A DNA stretch of 64,000 nucleotides from Platynereis dumerilii. Its lineage: Eukaryota; Annelida; Polychaeta; Phyllodocida; Nereididae. Position 1 is the first letter of the stretch; each line of letters begins with the position of its first letter. The notes beneath the pieces were generated by a model. The model did not search any database and had not been told where the DNA came from. It saw only the letters and a list, made by a program, of their open reading frames with translations. Position numbers and translations under genes: made by a program. Positions 1-13,045 of this stretch are shown one piece after another. The stretch covers positions 43,812,011 through 43,876,010 of the forward strand of contig JAPTHN010000003.1 in the NCBI GenBank assembly GCA_026936325.1. The letters run 5' to 3'.

Positions 1-800
1 TCCTGGTGGCGATTTTGAGATGGAATAAAAATTGGAAATAAAAGAGGAGTCAGAAGGTTATAGGCCCTATGCTCAGAAAGAGCACTTCAGCAGATTCTCT
101 GGGTGAGAAAGAGAGGCGAGAAAAAGAAGGATAGGTGGAAAGTTGGGGTAAGTGGGACGCTGAGAGAAGGCGTTTTTAGCAAAGGCAGCACTGATCATGT
201 CAGCCAAGATTTAACTGCAATATTACCCAGAGGGATATCGTTCAAACAGTTCTTTTAAATTAGGTCAGCAGTCCAGAGCTGAGAAGGTGCAGGGTCGTAG
301 GCTGGACTGAATTCTGGGGGGGGGGGGGCAAGAACATGTCTGGAGGCAGGCACACCCTGGAAAAATAGTTTTAAATATTTACATGAAATGCACCTTCTTG
401 GCCAAATTCTAGGGGTGGGGAGTTGCCACCCGGGTCATCATTTGACATTTAAATTAACTTCAGAGGACCTGCTACTTCTAGGTAGGTCTTCACACACAAT
501 TATTTTTTGCTTAGGCCTACAAATTTCAGGGATCTTTTTTACTGCAGTGTGGCCAGTGGTGATCAAGAGCAGTAAGGGGCGACCATTTCATCTAAAATTT
601 TTTAAATAAATAATTTCTTGCTCAGTTTTTGGTAAATAAATAAGCTCTTCTTGGGCAGTATTGAAATAAATAATTTCTGGTGGGGTATTATTTGTCCCAA
701 GACCCCCAGCATAACAAAAGAGTAAAGTGTTTTTGTTGCACCCCTTTCAACTTGCTGTGAGTTACCGTAAAATGGGGTGAAAAGCAGTGCACGCTAAAGC
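1..800. other. No gene or clear repeat recognised
   Basis: A+T-rich sequence with a G-run at about 317-329 and three AAATAAATAA motifs at 603-672. The short frames show no family motif. Confidence 0.5.
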
Positions 801-805
801 AAAGT

Positions 806-885
806 GATTTTGGTCAGATATTTTGTCTGACAGACAGGGAGTTCTGGTCAGACAATTTTATTTCAGTCAGACAAAATTTTTCTCA
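806..885. repeat. TCAGACAAAAT word cluster
   Basis: GGTCAGATATTTTGTCTGAC, GGTCAGACAATTTT and AGTCAGACAAAATTTT lie close together. TCTGACA words also cluster at 37828-37862 (CGGTCTGACAAGAGG, TTGTCAGACTGAATGTCTGA). Confidence 0.45.
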
Positions 886-1544
886 TACTTCGATCATTTC
901 ACATTTTTGAAGGTGTATCTAAAATTTTCTCTTTGAATAAATAATCAATTCTTATCCAGTTGTCATACACAGGCTATTGTTCTATAAGTTGTTGCAAGTT
1001 TAAGCCTTTATTTACTTCAACTTAAATCTCTTGACTTTGTAATTTTCCACAAGAATCTCTCCTGCTTTGAATCCTCAGATTCTTGCTTTATCTTTCTGTT
1101 TTACAAAGACAGTTCTGTATTTCAAAGTAACAAGCTAGATTGATAATCATACTTCTGGCAAAGTGATCAAATTTAAATGAATTTCAGATGCAAACTTATA
1201 TTTAACTTTTACTGAGAACATGGAGGCTTGTAGTGGACAATGTACATTGTTAATTGTAATTAGATGTGATACTTAGGTCATTATCACTTTGTGTCATGTT
1301 GAGTCAGCTTCTGGTATGGCCCAGAATTGAAATTATTTAATAAAGCAATTGGGTGTCAAAGAAAGCTCAAAACCTTCATAATTGTAATGTAAGTAAGTTC
1401 ACTTAATGTAAGTAAGTTCACTTAAAACAGCTGTAAAAACTGGTGTTGCAGGGCTTGCTGATTACCAACAGTGACCATTTAAAGTTAACAGCATGTTGCT
1501 GTCGGATTTTTTGTCTGACCTGTGCCAGAGACAGGTCGCGCGCC
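886..1544. other. No gene recognised; small tandem duplication
   Basis: AATGTAAGTAAGTTCACTT occurs twice in tandem at about 1386-1423. Otherwise featureless. Confidence 0.5.
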
Positions 1545-2870
1545 CCAGACCAAAGAGAGGCACATTTGAGACATAGAAATTTTTCAGAGGTACATTTGAA
1601 GCACGTTTGAGGCATACTTGAGGCACATTTGTGGCATACTTGAGGCTAATTTGAGGCATAGTCTACCAAGTGCAGTGTACCTCAAATGTGCCTCTTATGT
1701 TAATGATGCGCCTCATCTATGCCTTCCTTCATAATGATATGCCTCAAACATGCCTCCCTGACTTACCAAGAAAAGCATTACCTGCATCTATGCCTCAAAT
1801 GTACCTCAAATTGGACTCTGTTTCTCTACCCTGTGCCTCAAATATACTTCTCCAACATAGCCAAATTTTTGTGTGGCCTGAATTCCCCCTTACGCCTCAA
1901 ACATGCCTCTCCCGTAGATTATACTAGGGTGTCTCCTTGTGGTGACCTAAATTTGCATTGAAAATGGACACCCCAACTAGGGAGCATGGCGCCAATGTTG
2001 TAAGTCACATTTATACTTATATTTCGCCGTACATGTCATACTTATAAATATGCAAGTTGTTTTTATTGTAAAGGTGTGCTGAACAATTTGTAAAATTTAT
2101 TTGGTTGTGTTGCTGATGTAACTCTTAGAATTTAGTGTTTTGCCCAACAGACCATATTATCACTCACATGACAACATGCTCTTTTGTTAGAAGTAAAATA
2201 ACAATTTTCTTAATTTGACAAATAATCCTGAATGTATGTCAGATTGAGTGTGCCACAAATTTGGCATTTACATCAAGGTCATTGAGGTTATTTAGGAGTT
2301 CTGCTTTTGTACCAAGTCTTTCCTTTGTTTAAGATAGAAGCACTATTTGAAAATTCAAATATTTGGCCCACTTCCTCAACTGTCAATGTGCCTCATTCAT
2401 GCCTCAGATATGCCTCTTCTGTACCTCCATAAGGAGGTATATTTGAGGCATTATTAAAATATTTGGAATGCCTCAAATATGCCTCATTTATGCCTCAAAT
2501 ATACCTCCACTTATATGATGAGCCTACGCCTCAAATACGCATCAATTATGACTCAAAGATACCTCAGATGTGACTCAAATATGCCTCTTCATTTGCATAT
2601 GAGGCACATTTGAGGCGCATCATTAACATATCTAGAGGTATATTTGAGGCATTATTAAAATTTTTGGAACGCCTCAGATACGCCTCATTTACGCCTCAAA
2701 TGTACCTCACAAATGCCTCATATACGCCTCTTGCATATTTAATGAGGAGTTTGATATGCCTCCTTTACGCCTCCTGTGATCTCAGCTTATGCCTCTACCT
2801 ACTCCATGGTATGCCTCAAATATGCCTATTCAGTGCCTCAAATGTGCCTCTCTTTGGTCTGGTCGGACAT
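1545..2870. repeat. Array of GCCTCAAATATGCCTC words in both orientations
   Basis: Ends CAGACCAAAGAGAGGCACAT and its inverse ATGTGCCTCTCTTTGGTCTG bound the region. Between them, dozens of GCCTCAAAT and ATTTGAGGC words of 13-17 bp lie at 1560-1910 and 2385-2870, with a word-poor centre. The open frames that cross it translate the word (MPQ-x-CLK type) and are not genes. Confidence 0.85.
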
Positions 2871-3049
2871 TTGTGAAAAATGTCAAAAGCCGATTGTCCG
2901 ACGTCTTTTGCACGCACTGGTGAATAGGGACACTGGGGTGAATCGGGACAGAATAGGATTGTCTTTTATTTCTTTTAACTACTTCTACTTAACCCAGGTC
3001 CGTAATTTTTGGCACAAATATAGCATACATAGGCCTATAGTAGCGTATA

Positions 3050-3240
3050 TCATAGGCGTATCGGAGGGGGGGCAGGGGGGACGGTCGGCGGTCGCCCCCC
3101 CCCCTCCTAAAAGTTTGGGAAACAGCAAGATTCGGGCAAAAAGGCTGTAAAATTTGGGCAGATGTTTAAATATACACTAAATTGAAAATTAATTATTTCT
3201 AGCCAATTTCAAAAATCGCGCGCGCCGTATGCCTATGGCG
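3050..3240. repeat. Short element with ATAGGCGTA inverted ends
   Basis: CATAGGCGTATCGGAGGGGG at the left and GCCGTATGCCTATGGCG at the right, with G- and C-homopolymers near the left end. Family not recognised. Confidence 0.4.
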
Positions 3241-3720
3241 TATATTGTGGTCGGTTTTATAATTCTAACTGCAGGCAGAGAGGAGCTGCACTGCAGCACT
3301 TTAAACGTGGCCCTGCAGAAACTCGATTCCTAACAGCTGGTCAAAACTTTGCTTGAACATTACACAAAAAGCTTAAATATTAGAGGCACCAATCTTGTAA
3401 GAATCTTTATTAAGCTAGTTTTGGCAAATTAAGGGACCAGAATAGTTGACTAGATGTGGGATTTTGTATGTTTGGTCATAGGTTCAGATCCAGGGCAATG
3501 ACAAAGTTTTGGGATCAACAAAAATAACCATACTAATTTTCATTTGAATGTACTATAGCGTGGCTTTTTAAAGAATCTTATATCAATTGTCATCATTAAT
3601 ATTGGATTTAGTTCAGAATTACCTATGTCTAAGTTCTAACACAATAAATCAGAAAAAATAGCCTTCCTTTTTTTAATACTTTTGTGTCATTTATCATATT
3701 TTTTAAAAAATGCAAATTTT

Positions 3721-4668
3721 GGGGGAAGCTTGGGAGAGTTGAGCCACAGGGAGGGTTGGGCCACCCTGATTTTTAAGGAAACTCAAATATTTTTGAGAAA
3801 GCTGCAGCCACCAAAACTTTATAGGCCTAAAAATAAATATCTTTCAATGGATGTAACATACTTGGCTAATTTGCTTGTCATGATCTTTAGAGAGAAGAAA
3901 ATTCGAATTTTGATGAAAACGGAAAAACTGAGCCATGTTATGAGTTTTTAATTGTCTGTCAGAGAACAAGGACTGAGCAAATTTTCCCTGGCATGCTTGA
4001 TAGGCTTGACTATTCAGTAGTTATTGACATATTTTGTAAAATTATCAGACAACCGATTTTGTCATAATTGGGATAAAGAAAAAAATGGTAGAATGGGGGA
4101 GAGTTGGGACAGTGCCACGACTGTCCCCACATGAGTTGCATTTACCCAGATTCATTTTTATTAAAACAGAAGAACTTGCCTAGAACAATTTTCAACAGAG
4201 ACTGAATGTTTTTAGGCCTTACTACATTTCATGGTCTAATAAAATGAAAAAATCAGGAAATCTAGATGGGGGGAGTTGGGCCGTCAGGCCGAGGCTTATG
4301 TCTCAGAGCAAACTGGTGCTGCAAGAGGCGTCAATTCTGGATAAATTACTATATTACAGGTTAAAAATATATGATAATCAACTTGGCCTCATGTACAGCT
4401 TTACCGAACCAGACATATTGCAGTGGCCCAAGTCTCCCTCAGAATGGCCCAAGTCTCCCACTTAGTGGGGAGAGTTGGGCCAAAATTTTTACAATTTTCA
4501 TAGGGCTGTAGCTCATATGTTCTTGCGCATATATCAATGCAATCCTACAGATATATTCTTAAATATTTCTAGATTCACTACATGCATTAAGTATCTGTAT
4601 ATAAGAATAACAGTCAGCCTGAGGCGCAAGAACGAAAAAAGTGGCCCAACTCTCCCAAGCTTCTCCTA
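3721..4668. mobile_element. Inner element with GAGAGTTGGGCCAC words
   Basis: Ends GAAGCTTGGGAGAGTTGAGC and the inverse of GAAGCTTGGGAGAGTTGGGC. Further copies at 3752, 4097, 4269, 4424, 4446 and 4470 lie in both orientations. No transposase. Confidence 0.75.
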
Positions 4669-6251
4669 CATGTAATCTGAAAATCTCTCTTTTTTTTTTT
4701 TGCTAGTCAAATATATTTTTTAATGTTCATTCACAAGTAGCAATCACCTAAGCATGGCAGGATGTATTATTTTATAGAAATAGAGGACTGTCCCGATTCA
4801 CCCCAAAATAAGGGTGAATTGGGACTGTGGTTTTTCATGAATAAATCATTGAAAATTAAAGATATCTTTTAATGCTCCTAGGGATAGTTAGACCTTGAGT
4901 TCCGACATAATTAGGCACCATATTTTGATTTATAAGATGATTAGTGACCTTGCTATGACAGAAAAACCCTCAATTCTGTCCCAATTCACCCCATATTACA
5001 TGTCAAATAATATGACAAATTTGTATATGTAATGTAAAGAAAAAACTGAGAATTTTGTTAATCATTTCTTGAAAAAGGAAAATAACATTTGTAGGCCAGT
5101 CGAAAGAGGCCCAATATCAGCCATACCCTGGACCTCCTCATAACAGTACAAATTTGGTACCGAATGAATCCTTGAAATCTCTAGTTTCACCAAAAAAAAT
5201 TCCCCAGAATTCCCATTCGGAGGATTTTTTTTATTCAGGTTTCCATGGAAACACTCTCAAAAAAATTATAACCCACTAATGAACAACATTTTATTGAATA
5301 ACTTTCTTTCTGTTTTGAGGAGCAATTTCAATTTTGGCACACAGTACCTTCATGACCAACTCTCTCAGATGCATGCAAAAATTGTGTTTTACATTGTGCA
5401 TGTGTGTTGCTATGGTAACAGAAATATAAAAAATCATCAATTTTTAAAAGACGGTCTTAAAATGTTTGATGTGGAAGGAAAAAATAAATATATAAGCATA
5501 AATGTAGTAATGATATTGATAGAGCATCTCTTTGTGGACAATCTTCAACAAAAATATTGGAAATATCTTTTATAATATAGTCGCTATAGAGACGGTTTTA
5601 AGGTTTATTTAAAAATACTTCTATAAACCTGAAGCTAAGGAGAGGCATGTTCCCATGTTTTCTTCAAATTCATTTGATGAATGGACTTAATTTTGATATA
5701 ATATTCATCTCTGAATGCAATTAACAATTTAAAAGTTTACCGTTGCCATGGAAACTCTGCTGTAGACAGTTCCATAGCAACAAACCTCAAATGCATCTTT
5801 CTGATCAAATGCATAGCCAATGGTTTTTGCAATTTAATCATACATCTACCCAACCCTGTTAGCTATATCAGTAAATTAATTTTACAACTTAAAACTGGTT
5901 GTTTGTTTTGTTTCTATGGTAACAAATGCCTCCAAACATGATCAATTTCTAAGATAGGGCAAAAAATAGGCAGTTTCTACAGTTTGCAGTCATGTAATAA
6001 TGTTTCCAATGTAATTGTGGTTTTGAAAAGGCATTTGAACCTCAGTATTTTGTAACAGAACACCCTTAACTTACAAAATGACAAAAGGGTTGCCACAATA
6101 ATATACCATAAACTGTCAATGATAATTCAACTAATCTTTGAAACTAATTTATAAATTCTGTAATTGTAAAAAATATAGTTGACCAATTTTCACGTATCAT
6201 GCATCAGAAGATAGCTGGTAATGACTTTTATTTTTTTAAATTTAAATTATT

Positions 6252-6265
6252 GTTGCCATGGCAAC
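6252..6265. promoter_or_regulatory. Perfect palindromic X-box (RFX-type) motif in fold-back arm
   Basis: GTTGCCATGGCAAC fits the RFX X-box consensus GTNRCCNNRGYAAC. Perfect copies also at 9540-9553 and 10072-10085; consensus-fitting variants at 6609-6622, 6767-6780 and 10927-10940; near matches at 5406, 5742, 5910, 10245, 10591 and 11094. Protein binding is not shown. Confidence 0.6.
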
Positions 6266-7599
6266 CAGTTATCAGTTATGTTCAGTTTAAACCAATTTTG
6301 AAAAACTTCATAAAATAAGTATTTGTGATATTAAATCATTAATATCCATGACAAATAGGATGTAATTCATTTATTTCTAATCATATTATAAATTGTGAGA
6401 TATTTTTGTATAAATTTGATTGGAATAAAGTTTATGATGGCAAGAAATTTGGCAATATGATGATTCATAATGTGGACGTCAAGGAGATTTTCTTTGAGAC
6501 ATTATGAGCAAAAATGGAGTTTCTAAGGTTTGAAAGGAGATATTTTATCGTATGATACATCATTTTAAAGCTTGAGTAAAGATCTATCTTTTGCAATGAA
6601 AATTTCTGGTAACCATGGCAACAGAAATGGTATCTCAGGCTAATCAGTCATTTTTAGGGCCTGAGATTCTGTTTTTTTTATGTAAGAAGTGCAAAAATTA
6701 TCATGAAGATCAGGTCAAAACCTTACATAATATAATTATATTTGATACTTAGTAGTTAATGACATAGTTGCCAGGGCAACTGAAAAATAATGAATACGTA
6801 ATGCCAGTTATTATTACAGAGAAAAGCCACTGAGAAAAATCAAATACTAGTTGCTCCCTTTTCAGAGGTGGCCATCTTGTATATCTTAAGGTTTATTTGA
6901 AAATTGGCTGAAGGACGTAATGTTTGCTTGATTTTCCTGAACAATTGCAACGTGATTTATGATCGGAAAAGATTTACACGACTTTATAAGCGAGCAATTC
7001 CAATTTTTAGCCCTCCCTTCAAATACTTTCATGGGAGGATGAAAAGGACTTTCAATATGAATATGAAAAGCAATGGTCCTAAACATTTCTTTTGTGCTAC
7101 ACTGCTTGTAGGCGCATACAAAGTCTGCAAATAAATCAACATGTTACTTGTAGTAATTGCTTGGATCACTAGGATTAGTTAGATTTTGACTGTGTGTCAC
7201 TCCTGACTGGAACCATGATTTTGTGACAATTTTCAAAGTACAGCAGTAGTGTAAATTTATTTTTTGATGCACACTGTACCAGCAGTACAAAGCTTTGGGT
7301 ATGCTATCACTAAGCTATGTATTTTGACACTTCCAGGACAACACTTTACCAAAAATGTCACGATATCATAAACTTTTAAAAGAAATGGTACAACTATATG
7401 CGTTTTACTGCAGACTTTTTGGCAGGACTAATTTGAAAAATAGTCAGAAAAGTCCCAAATCAAGATGACTTTCATGAAATTATCTGGCACAACAAAGACA
7501 TGAAAGATGGGTTTCGACTTAAACACTGAGATTAGTATATTGCATTGCTTGATTTTTGTGGCTGTACTAACTATATCATAACCCAATTATGATTATGCA

Positions 7600-7972
7600 T
7601 TTAGCAACTCTCTCATAACTATATCTATCGAAGTGTCAGACAGAGCAAGAAGAAATGTAAATGAAAATGATGTATATCTGCCTTATGCTAACACTGAATG
7701 TACAAAAAATGCCTTTTCTTATAGAGGTCCTGTTGTATGGAACAGTTTAGGGAACAACCTGAAGGGGTGCACAAATAAATGTAAAGCCAAAATGTATTTT
7801 TTGAATGTTTGATTGTTTTTAACTTCATATATAGTTATACTATAATTGTTATTATATTTATTACAATTGTACATTGTCTTTTATATAGGGCCAGATTTAA
7901 AAACAGTGATTTCGCTGAATCTCTCACCCTGCCTAAATATATTCTAAATAAAAAAAAATAAAAAAAATCTAT
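7600..7972 (+). mobile_element. 5'-truncated LINE, reverse-transcriptase ORF C-terminus and A-rich tail
   Basis: The frame from 7633 to the stop at 7810-7812 reads VSDRARRNVNENDVYLPYAN, then NAFSYRGPVVWNSLGNNLKG and FLNV. The motif F-x-Y-x-G-x-x-x-WN-x-L and the basic start are typical of the C-terminus of non-LTR reverse transcriptases (CR1/L2/Jockey-like). A 3' UTR and an AATAAAAAAAAATAAA tail follow. All upstream coding sequence is missing, as in most 5'-truncated LINE copies. Confidence 0.82.
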
Positions 7973-8190
7973 TATTGAGACGCTAATATACACTGAAAAT
8001 TAAGTTTCTTTTAAAGATGCCTGTCTGTGTCCCTTGATTATTTCTTTGAAAAAAAACTGTGCTAATAATAATGCAGACAGATTAGCCAGAAAAATACAAA
8101 TTCTGATTCTATACAAATCTCTGATGTTTAGGGTGACACTCGTTGAGCCGGACACCTGGATTCTTGACAATTAAAAAATGTGAAATAGTA

Positions 8191-8270
8191 TAATACAACC
8201 CATACAACCCATAGGCCAAGCAGTATTTCAGAAATACTGCTTGGCCTATGGGTTGTATGGGGTTGTATTT
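8191..8270. repeat. 80-bp near-perfect palindrome
   Basis: CCATAGGCCAAGCAGTATTT and its exact inverse meet at A8230 with no spacer. Pairing extends to about 8191/8270 with one bulge. It would extrude or fold as a tight hairpin; possibly a MITE remnant. Confidence 0.85.
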
Positions 8271-8466
8271 CATCAACCAAAGCCTCAAATTAATTTTTTT
8301 CATTAACACTAATAGTATGTAAGTTGGCATGGTAAGAACACTGAATATCGAGTGAATTCCCTGAAACAGAAAAAGGAAGGAGGTATCCTTGAGTCATACA
8401 GTTGTGTCCCAAAAACATGACATTTAAATACATAACTGCAAAATAACTTTTCAGTCCCTTGAAAAG

Positions 8467-8671
8467 GGGGAGGGTCGGTCAAGTGGTAAAGCTTGCTGGG
8501 CAGCAAATTTCTGGGCCCAGGGTTCAAATCCAGCTTTTTGCCGGGTCACCGGGGTGTATGTTGGACTGCAGTTTCAATCATCCTTTGCCTCATTGCCATG
8601 TCCTCTCCCTGTCCTAATTAGAATGCCAAGTGCATAAATACTGGACGTGAAGCCCAAATCATCCATCCATC
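8467..8671 (+). repeat. tRNA-derived SINE with 15-bp target-site duplication
   Basis: The direct repeat CAGTCCCTTGAAAAG flanks it at 8452-8466 and 8672-8686. The head has an A-box-like GGTCAAGTGGTAAAGC and a B box GGTTCAAATCC. The body has CAATCATCCTTTGCCTCATT and the element ends in an ATCC tail. It sits in the spacer of the 6.1-kb fold-back, so it arrived later or was carried with it. Confidence 0.9.
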
Positions 8672-9120
8672 CAGTCCCTTGAAAAGCCAAATTTGAGTAG
8701 AAAATGGCGTGACATCCTTCCTAACTATGTTTCCTAACTATGTTTAACAAATTGAAGTTAAAATCAATACCATAGGCCAGCAGAGGATGATTATAATGTG
8801 ACCAATATTCACTAAAATGCACAAATTCATGGCAGAATCATGAGAAAAACAGGGTTTTTACCCCTTCTTTATAGCCACGAAGAAACCACTAAATGTGTTC
8901 ATATTATGCTCATACGTTTGGAAAGGCATAAAGACATCTTTGGCTTCAGGTTGGTACCAAATAAGGTGATATAGAAGATCTTAATTAGCCAGGTCAGCCC
9001 CACTAATAGTGTCCGACTCAAGGTTACCTAAATCTCTAAGTGTCCAACTAAAGGAAACTTACCCTACAATTCCAAACCAACAAACATTGAGGAATTAACT
9101 TGAAAATCAGTGATAATTAT

Positions 9121-9337
9121 AGGTTATTCACCACGGGAGAGGGAATATGTGATTTATCAACTGAGGGCTTTAGCCGAGGTGTGATAAACACATATTCCTG
9201 ATCTTGTGGTGAATAACCAGCTTATAACATGAGACAAACACTCCAGCAGTCAAACATGAAACGATAAGTGGACATCAAAGAATATCAGAATTATCGCCCT
9301 GAAATACTGGCATGTGATTGGCTGACAGCAGTGTCAA
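9121..9337 (+). repeat. Hairpin repeat GGTTATTCACCACGGGAGAG, copy 1
   Basis: Shares sequence with 61888-62112, including ATATGTGATTTATCA, GTGATAAACACATATTCCTG and CATGTGATTGGCTGACA. The first ~100 bases fold on themselves (GGTTATTCACCACGGG against TTGTGGTGAATAACC). Confidence 0.8.
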
Positions 9338-12300
9338 ATGGTACACCACTGATTATGAATATATGCCTGGTGTATATTTTAGGCTTGTTGCTTTTAGGTC
9401 CAATATCTTGCTGTCGAGAAAAATCTTGAGATTTTGAATTGAATCACTAAAGTTAGATTGCTTGGCTGAAAAACCTCACAGTCTATCCAAATTGGTTTTT
9501 AAAACTAAGCTCACATTTTGTCCTGTTAATTAATTTATAGTTGCCATGGCAACTAACTTGTAAACTAATAAGTATCCTAAATAGATAATGTATACCATTG
9601 TATGGTTTTGGGCTAATCTTCATGGTAATTTTTGCACTTATTACATTAAAAAATGAGAACTCGGGAACACAACTGACAAAAAAAACAGGACTGATTTGCC
9701 TAATACACCCTTTCTATTGCCATGGTTACAAGTAATTTCATTGCAAAAGATAGATCTTTACTCAAGCTTTAAAATGATGTATCATACGATAAGATATCTC
9801 CTTTCAAACCTTAGAAATTCCATTTTTTTCTCATAATGTCTCAAAGAAATCTCCTTCACTTCAATATCATGAATCATCATATTGCCAAATTTCTTGCCAT
9901 CATAAACTATATTCCAATCAAATTTATACAAAAATATCTCAGAATTTATAAGGTGATGTGAAATAAATGAATAATATCCTATTTATCATGGATATTAATG
10001 ATTTAATATCACAAATGCTTATTTTATGAAGTTTTTCAAAATTGGTTGAAACTGAACATAACTGATAACTGGTTGCCATGGCAACGATAATTTAAAATTT
10101 AAAAAAATAGATGTCATTACCAGCTATCTTCTGATGCATGATACGTGAAAATTGGTCAACTATATTTTTTACAATTACAGAATTTATAAATTAGTTTCAA
10201 TCATTAGTTGAATTATCATTGACAGTTTATGGTATATTATTGTGGTTTCCATGGCAACCCTTTGTCATTTTGTAAGTTAAGGGTGTTCTGTTACAAAATA
10301 CTGAGGTTCAAATGCCTTTTCAAAACCACAATTACATTGGAAACATTATTACATGACTGCAAACTGTAGAAACTGCCTATTTTTTGCCCTATCTTAGAAA
10401 TTGATCATGTTTGGAGGCATTTGTTACCATAGAAACAAAACAAACAACCTGTTTTAAGTTGTAAAATTAATTTACTGATATAGCTAACAGGGTTGGGTAG
10501 ATGTATGATTAAATTGCAAAAACCATTGGCTATGCATTTGATCAGAAAGATGCATTTGAGGTTTGTTGCTATGGAACTGTCTACAGCAGAGTTTCCATGG
10601 CAACGGTAAACTTTTAAATTGTTAATTGCATTCAGAGATGAATATTATATCAAAATTAAGTCCATTCATCAAATGAATTTGAAGAAAACATGGGAACATG
10701 CCTCTCCTTAGCTTCAGGTTTATAGAAGTATTTTTAAATAAACCTTAAAACCGTCTTTATAGCGATTATATTATAAAAGATATTTCCAATATTTTTGTTT
10801 AAGATTGTCCACAAAGAGATGCTCTATCAATATCATTACTACATTTATGCTTGTATACTTATTTTTTCTCTCCACATCAAACATTTTAAGACCGTCTTTT
10901 AAAAATTGATGATTTTTTATATTTCTGTTACCATAGCAACACAGATGCACAATGTAAAACACAATTTTTGCATGCATCTGAGAGAGTTGGTTGTGGGGGT
11001 ACTGTGTGCCAAAATTGAAATTGTTCCTCAAAGCAGAAGGAAAGTTATTCAATAAAATGTTGTTCATTTGTGGGTTCTTATTTTTTCAAGAGTGTTGCCA
11101 TGGAAACTTGAATAAAAAAAATCCTCCGAATGGGAATTCTGGGGAATTTTTTTTGGTGAAACTAGAGATTTCAAGGATTCATTCGGTACCAAATTTGTAC
11201 TGTTATGAGGAGGTCCAGGGTCAACCCCACTTTTTACTGGCCTATTGGAGAAAAAGACAGATATTATGCTGATAGAGAAGTGTATTGACATTTTCTTTAT
11301 TTTAATTAGTTGTCTGTGCAGATATATTGACCAATAACCTTTTTAGTATCATGCTCGAGGCTGCATTAAGGACATTTGGAAAATATAAATAATAATGACA
11401 TTGTATTCCTTAAATGTATAGTTTGACTGATCTACCCTGGAGTCAGAAAATGTGCAGAACTTAAACTGGAAAATAGCATTTCCCTTCTATTCTTGTATGT
11501 GCCAATTAGATCCTATTAGACCGGCAGCCCAGGGGCTCTAGCCTAGTCGAACGAGGTACCACTAACGGAGCATATGGCTATAAAGGGAATAATAAGGCGC
11601 ACCAGAAAACCCATTTCTGGCGCGGCGTATCGGTCGCGTTTACCCCTGGCGGCCATTTTCCAAGATGGCCGCCATAAAAATAAGTGCATGCAGTTTTTGG
11701 TCTAGATCTTTAATGCCTTATCCGATTTTGATAATTTTTGGGTCAAAATATATGTATTTCAATATTCCCAATGCAATGATGTCATAAAAATTTCAATATT
11801 ATAAGCGTTTTATGCTGTTTTTAAGGATCAAATGCAAAAAAAGTGAAAAATTTGGGAAAAAATCAAGATTCTCTGGCAAAATAAGGCATCATAGTCAATG
11901 AATGGTTGGTTTTAGGGTAAAAATAACATCATAAAAAACTTCCTGACATACAGAAATACCAGAAACCATGTCTTATTTGTTGCTGTATGACATTTAGTGA
12001 TGAAGATATTCCCATTTATATGACTGGTCACGTCAAGTGAGAATTGTGACGTCACAAAATCACTTATCAGCATTCACGAATAAATGTGTCTAATTTGGCA
12101 TAACTCTCCAACAGCTTATCAGATTTTTACAATTTTTGTGTCAAATTATATATTTTTCAATATGCCCAATCCAATGGTGATGCCAAAAAGAAGAAATTAT
12201 GAGTATTTTATATTGTTTCTTATGATCATTTGCCAAAAATGTGAAAAATTTGGGATTTCTAGGCAAAGCAAGGCTTATGACTTGCATTATTGACTTTGAC

Positions 12301-12944
12301 ACACAGACAGACAGAAAAATTATTTTATTTCATCATCATCATTTGAATAACATTGTATTATTATAAAAAGGTACATGTATAGAGTATGATAATGACATGA
12401 GACGAGTGAAAATACAGATGATGAGGAGACCATCAAAGACCAAAAAATATTGTTGCTGCTGGTTGGCCACTTGATGATTGTAATGTTAATTTTAGAGTAA
12501 AAATATGCCACCTTTCATCAATTTCACATGTTCCAAAATATCAGCAAGTATGTCTGATTTGTTGCTTTGTCACTTTCGGAGATGAAGATATTTGCATTTT
12601 TGTGAGCAACCAGGTCAAGTAAAATTGTGACGGTGTGACATGATATTTCCGCAGTTTTGCATACATTTGTCTTATCAGGTGTGAATCATTAAAACATATC
12701 AGATTTTTATAATTTTCAATTTAAATACGTATATTTATGCATGCCATATTTAATAGTTTTAGGACAATTTGTCAATTTTAAGTAGTTTATGCTGTATCTT
12801 TTTCCATGGTAAAATCCAACAAGAATCTACGGGTTGCTAAATGGAAGTGGCGTGTTGTCTTAGTTCAAATCCTCTGAATCCAGCAGATAATTTGTCCAGC
12901 ACTGCTATAAGTATAACTATTCAGATAGATATGGTTCTGAAGAC

Positions 12945-13045
12945 ATTGATAGATAGATAGATAGATATTACATAGATAGATATTACATAGATATAGATAG
13001 ATCTAATTAGATAGATATAGATAGATAGATATCGATAGATAAATA
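12945..13045. repeat. (GATA)n microsatellite
   Basis: Runs of GATAGATAGATA with interruptions. Confidence 0.95.

Larger units (their letters stand above)
2921..4993. mobile_element. Outer element with GGTGAATTGGGACAG words
   Basis: Words GGGGTGAATCGGGACAGAAT (2936), CTGTCCCGATTCACCCC and GGGTGAATTGGGACTG (4789-4825) and TCTGTCCCAATTCACCCC (4976-4993). The outermost two are inverted. It contains the 3721-4668 element. Boundaries approximate. Confidence 0.55.
5125..11221. mobile_element. 6.1-kb fold-back element with ~1.7-kb arms
   Basis: Left arm about 5125-6795 and right arm about 9525-11221 are close inverted copies from ACCCTGGACCTCCTCATAAC inward. The 2.7-kb spacer holds a LINE fragment, an 80-bp palindrome, a SINE and the 9121 repeat. 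Both arms contain a 98-codon frame that differs by about nine residues, mostly non-conservative, so it does not look constrained. No transposase was recognised. Confidence 0.85.

Noticed and set aside
1670-1961. Overlapping + strand frames rich in PQ-x-CLK
   Set aside because: Products of the GCCTCAAAT word array; several frames are open at once because the word has no stop in them.
5279-5575. 98-codon frame also present inverted at 10771-11067
   Set aside because: It lies in both arms of a fold-back element; about nine residues differ, mostly non-conservatively, and no domain is visible. Shared length follows from recent duplication, not from constraint.
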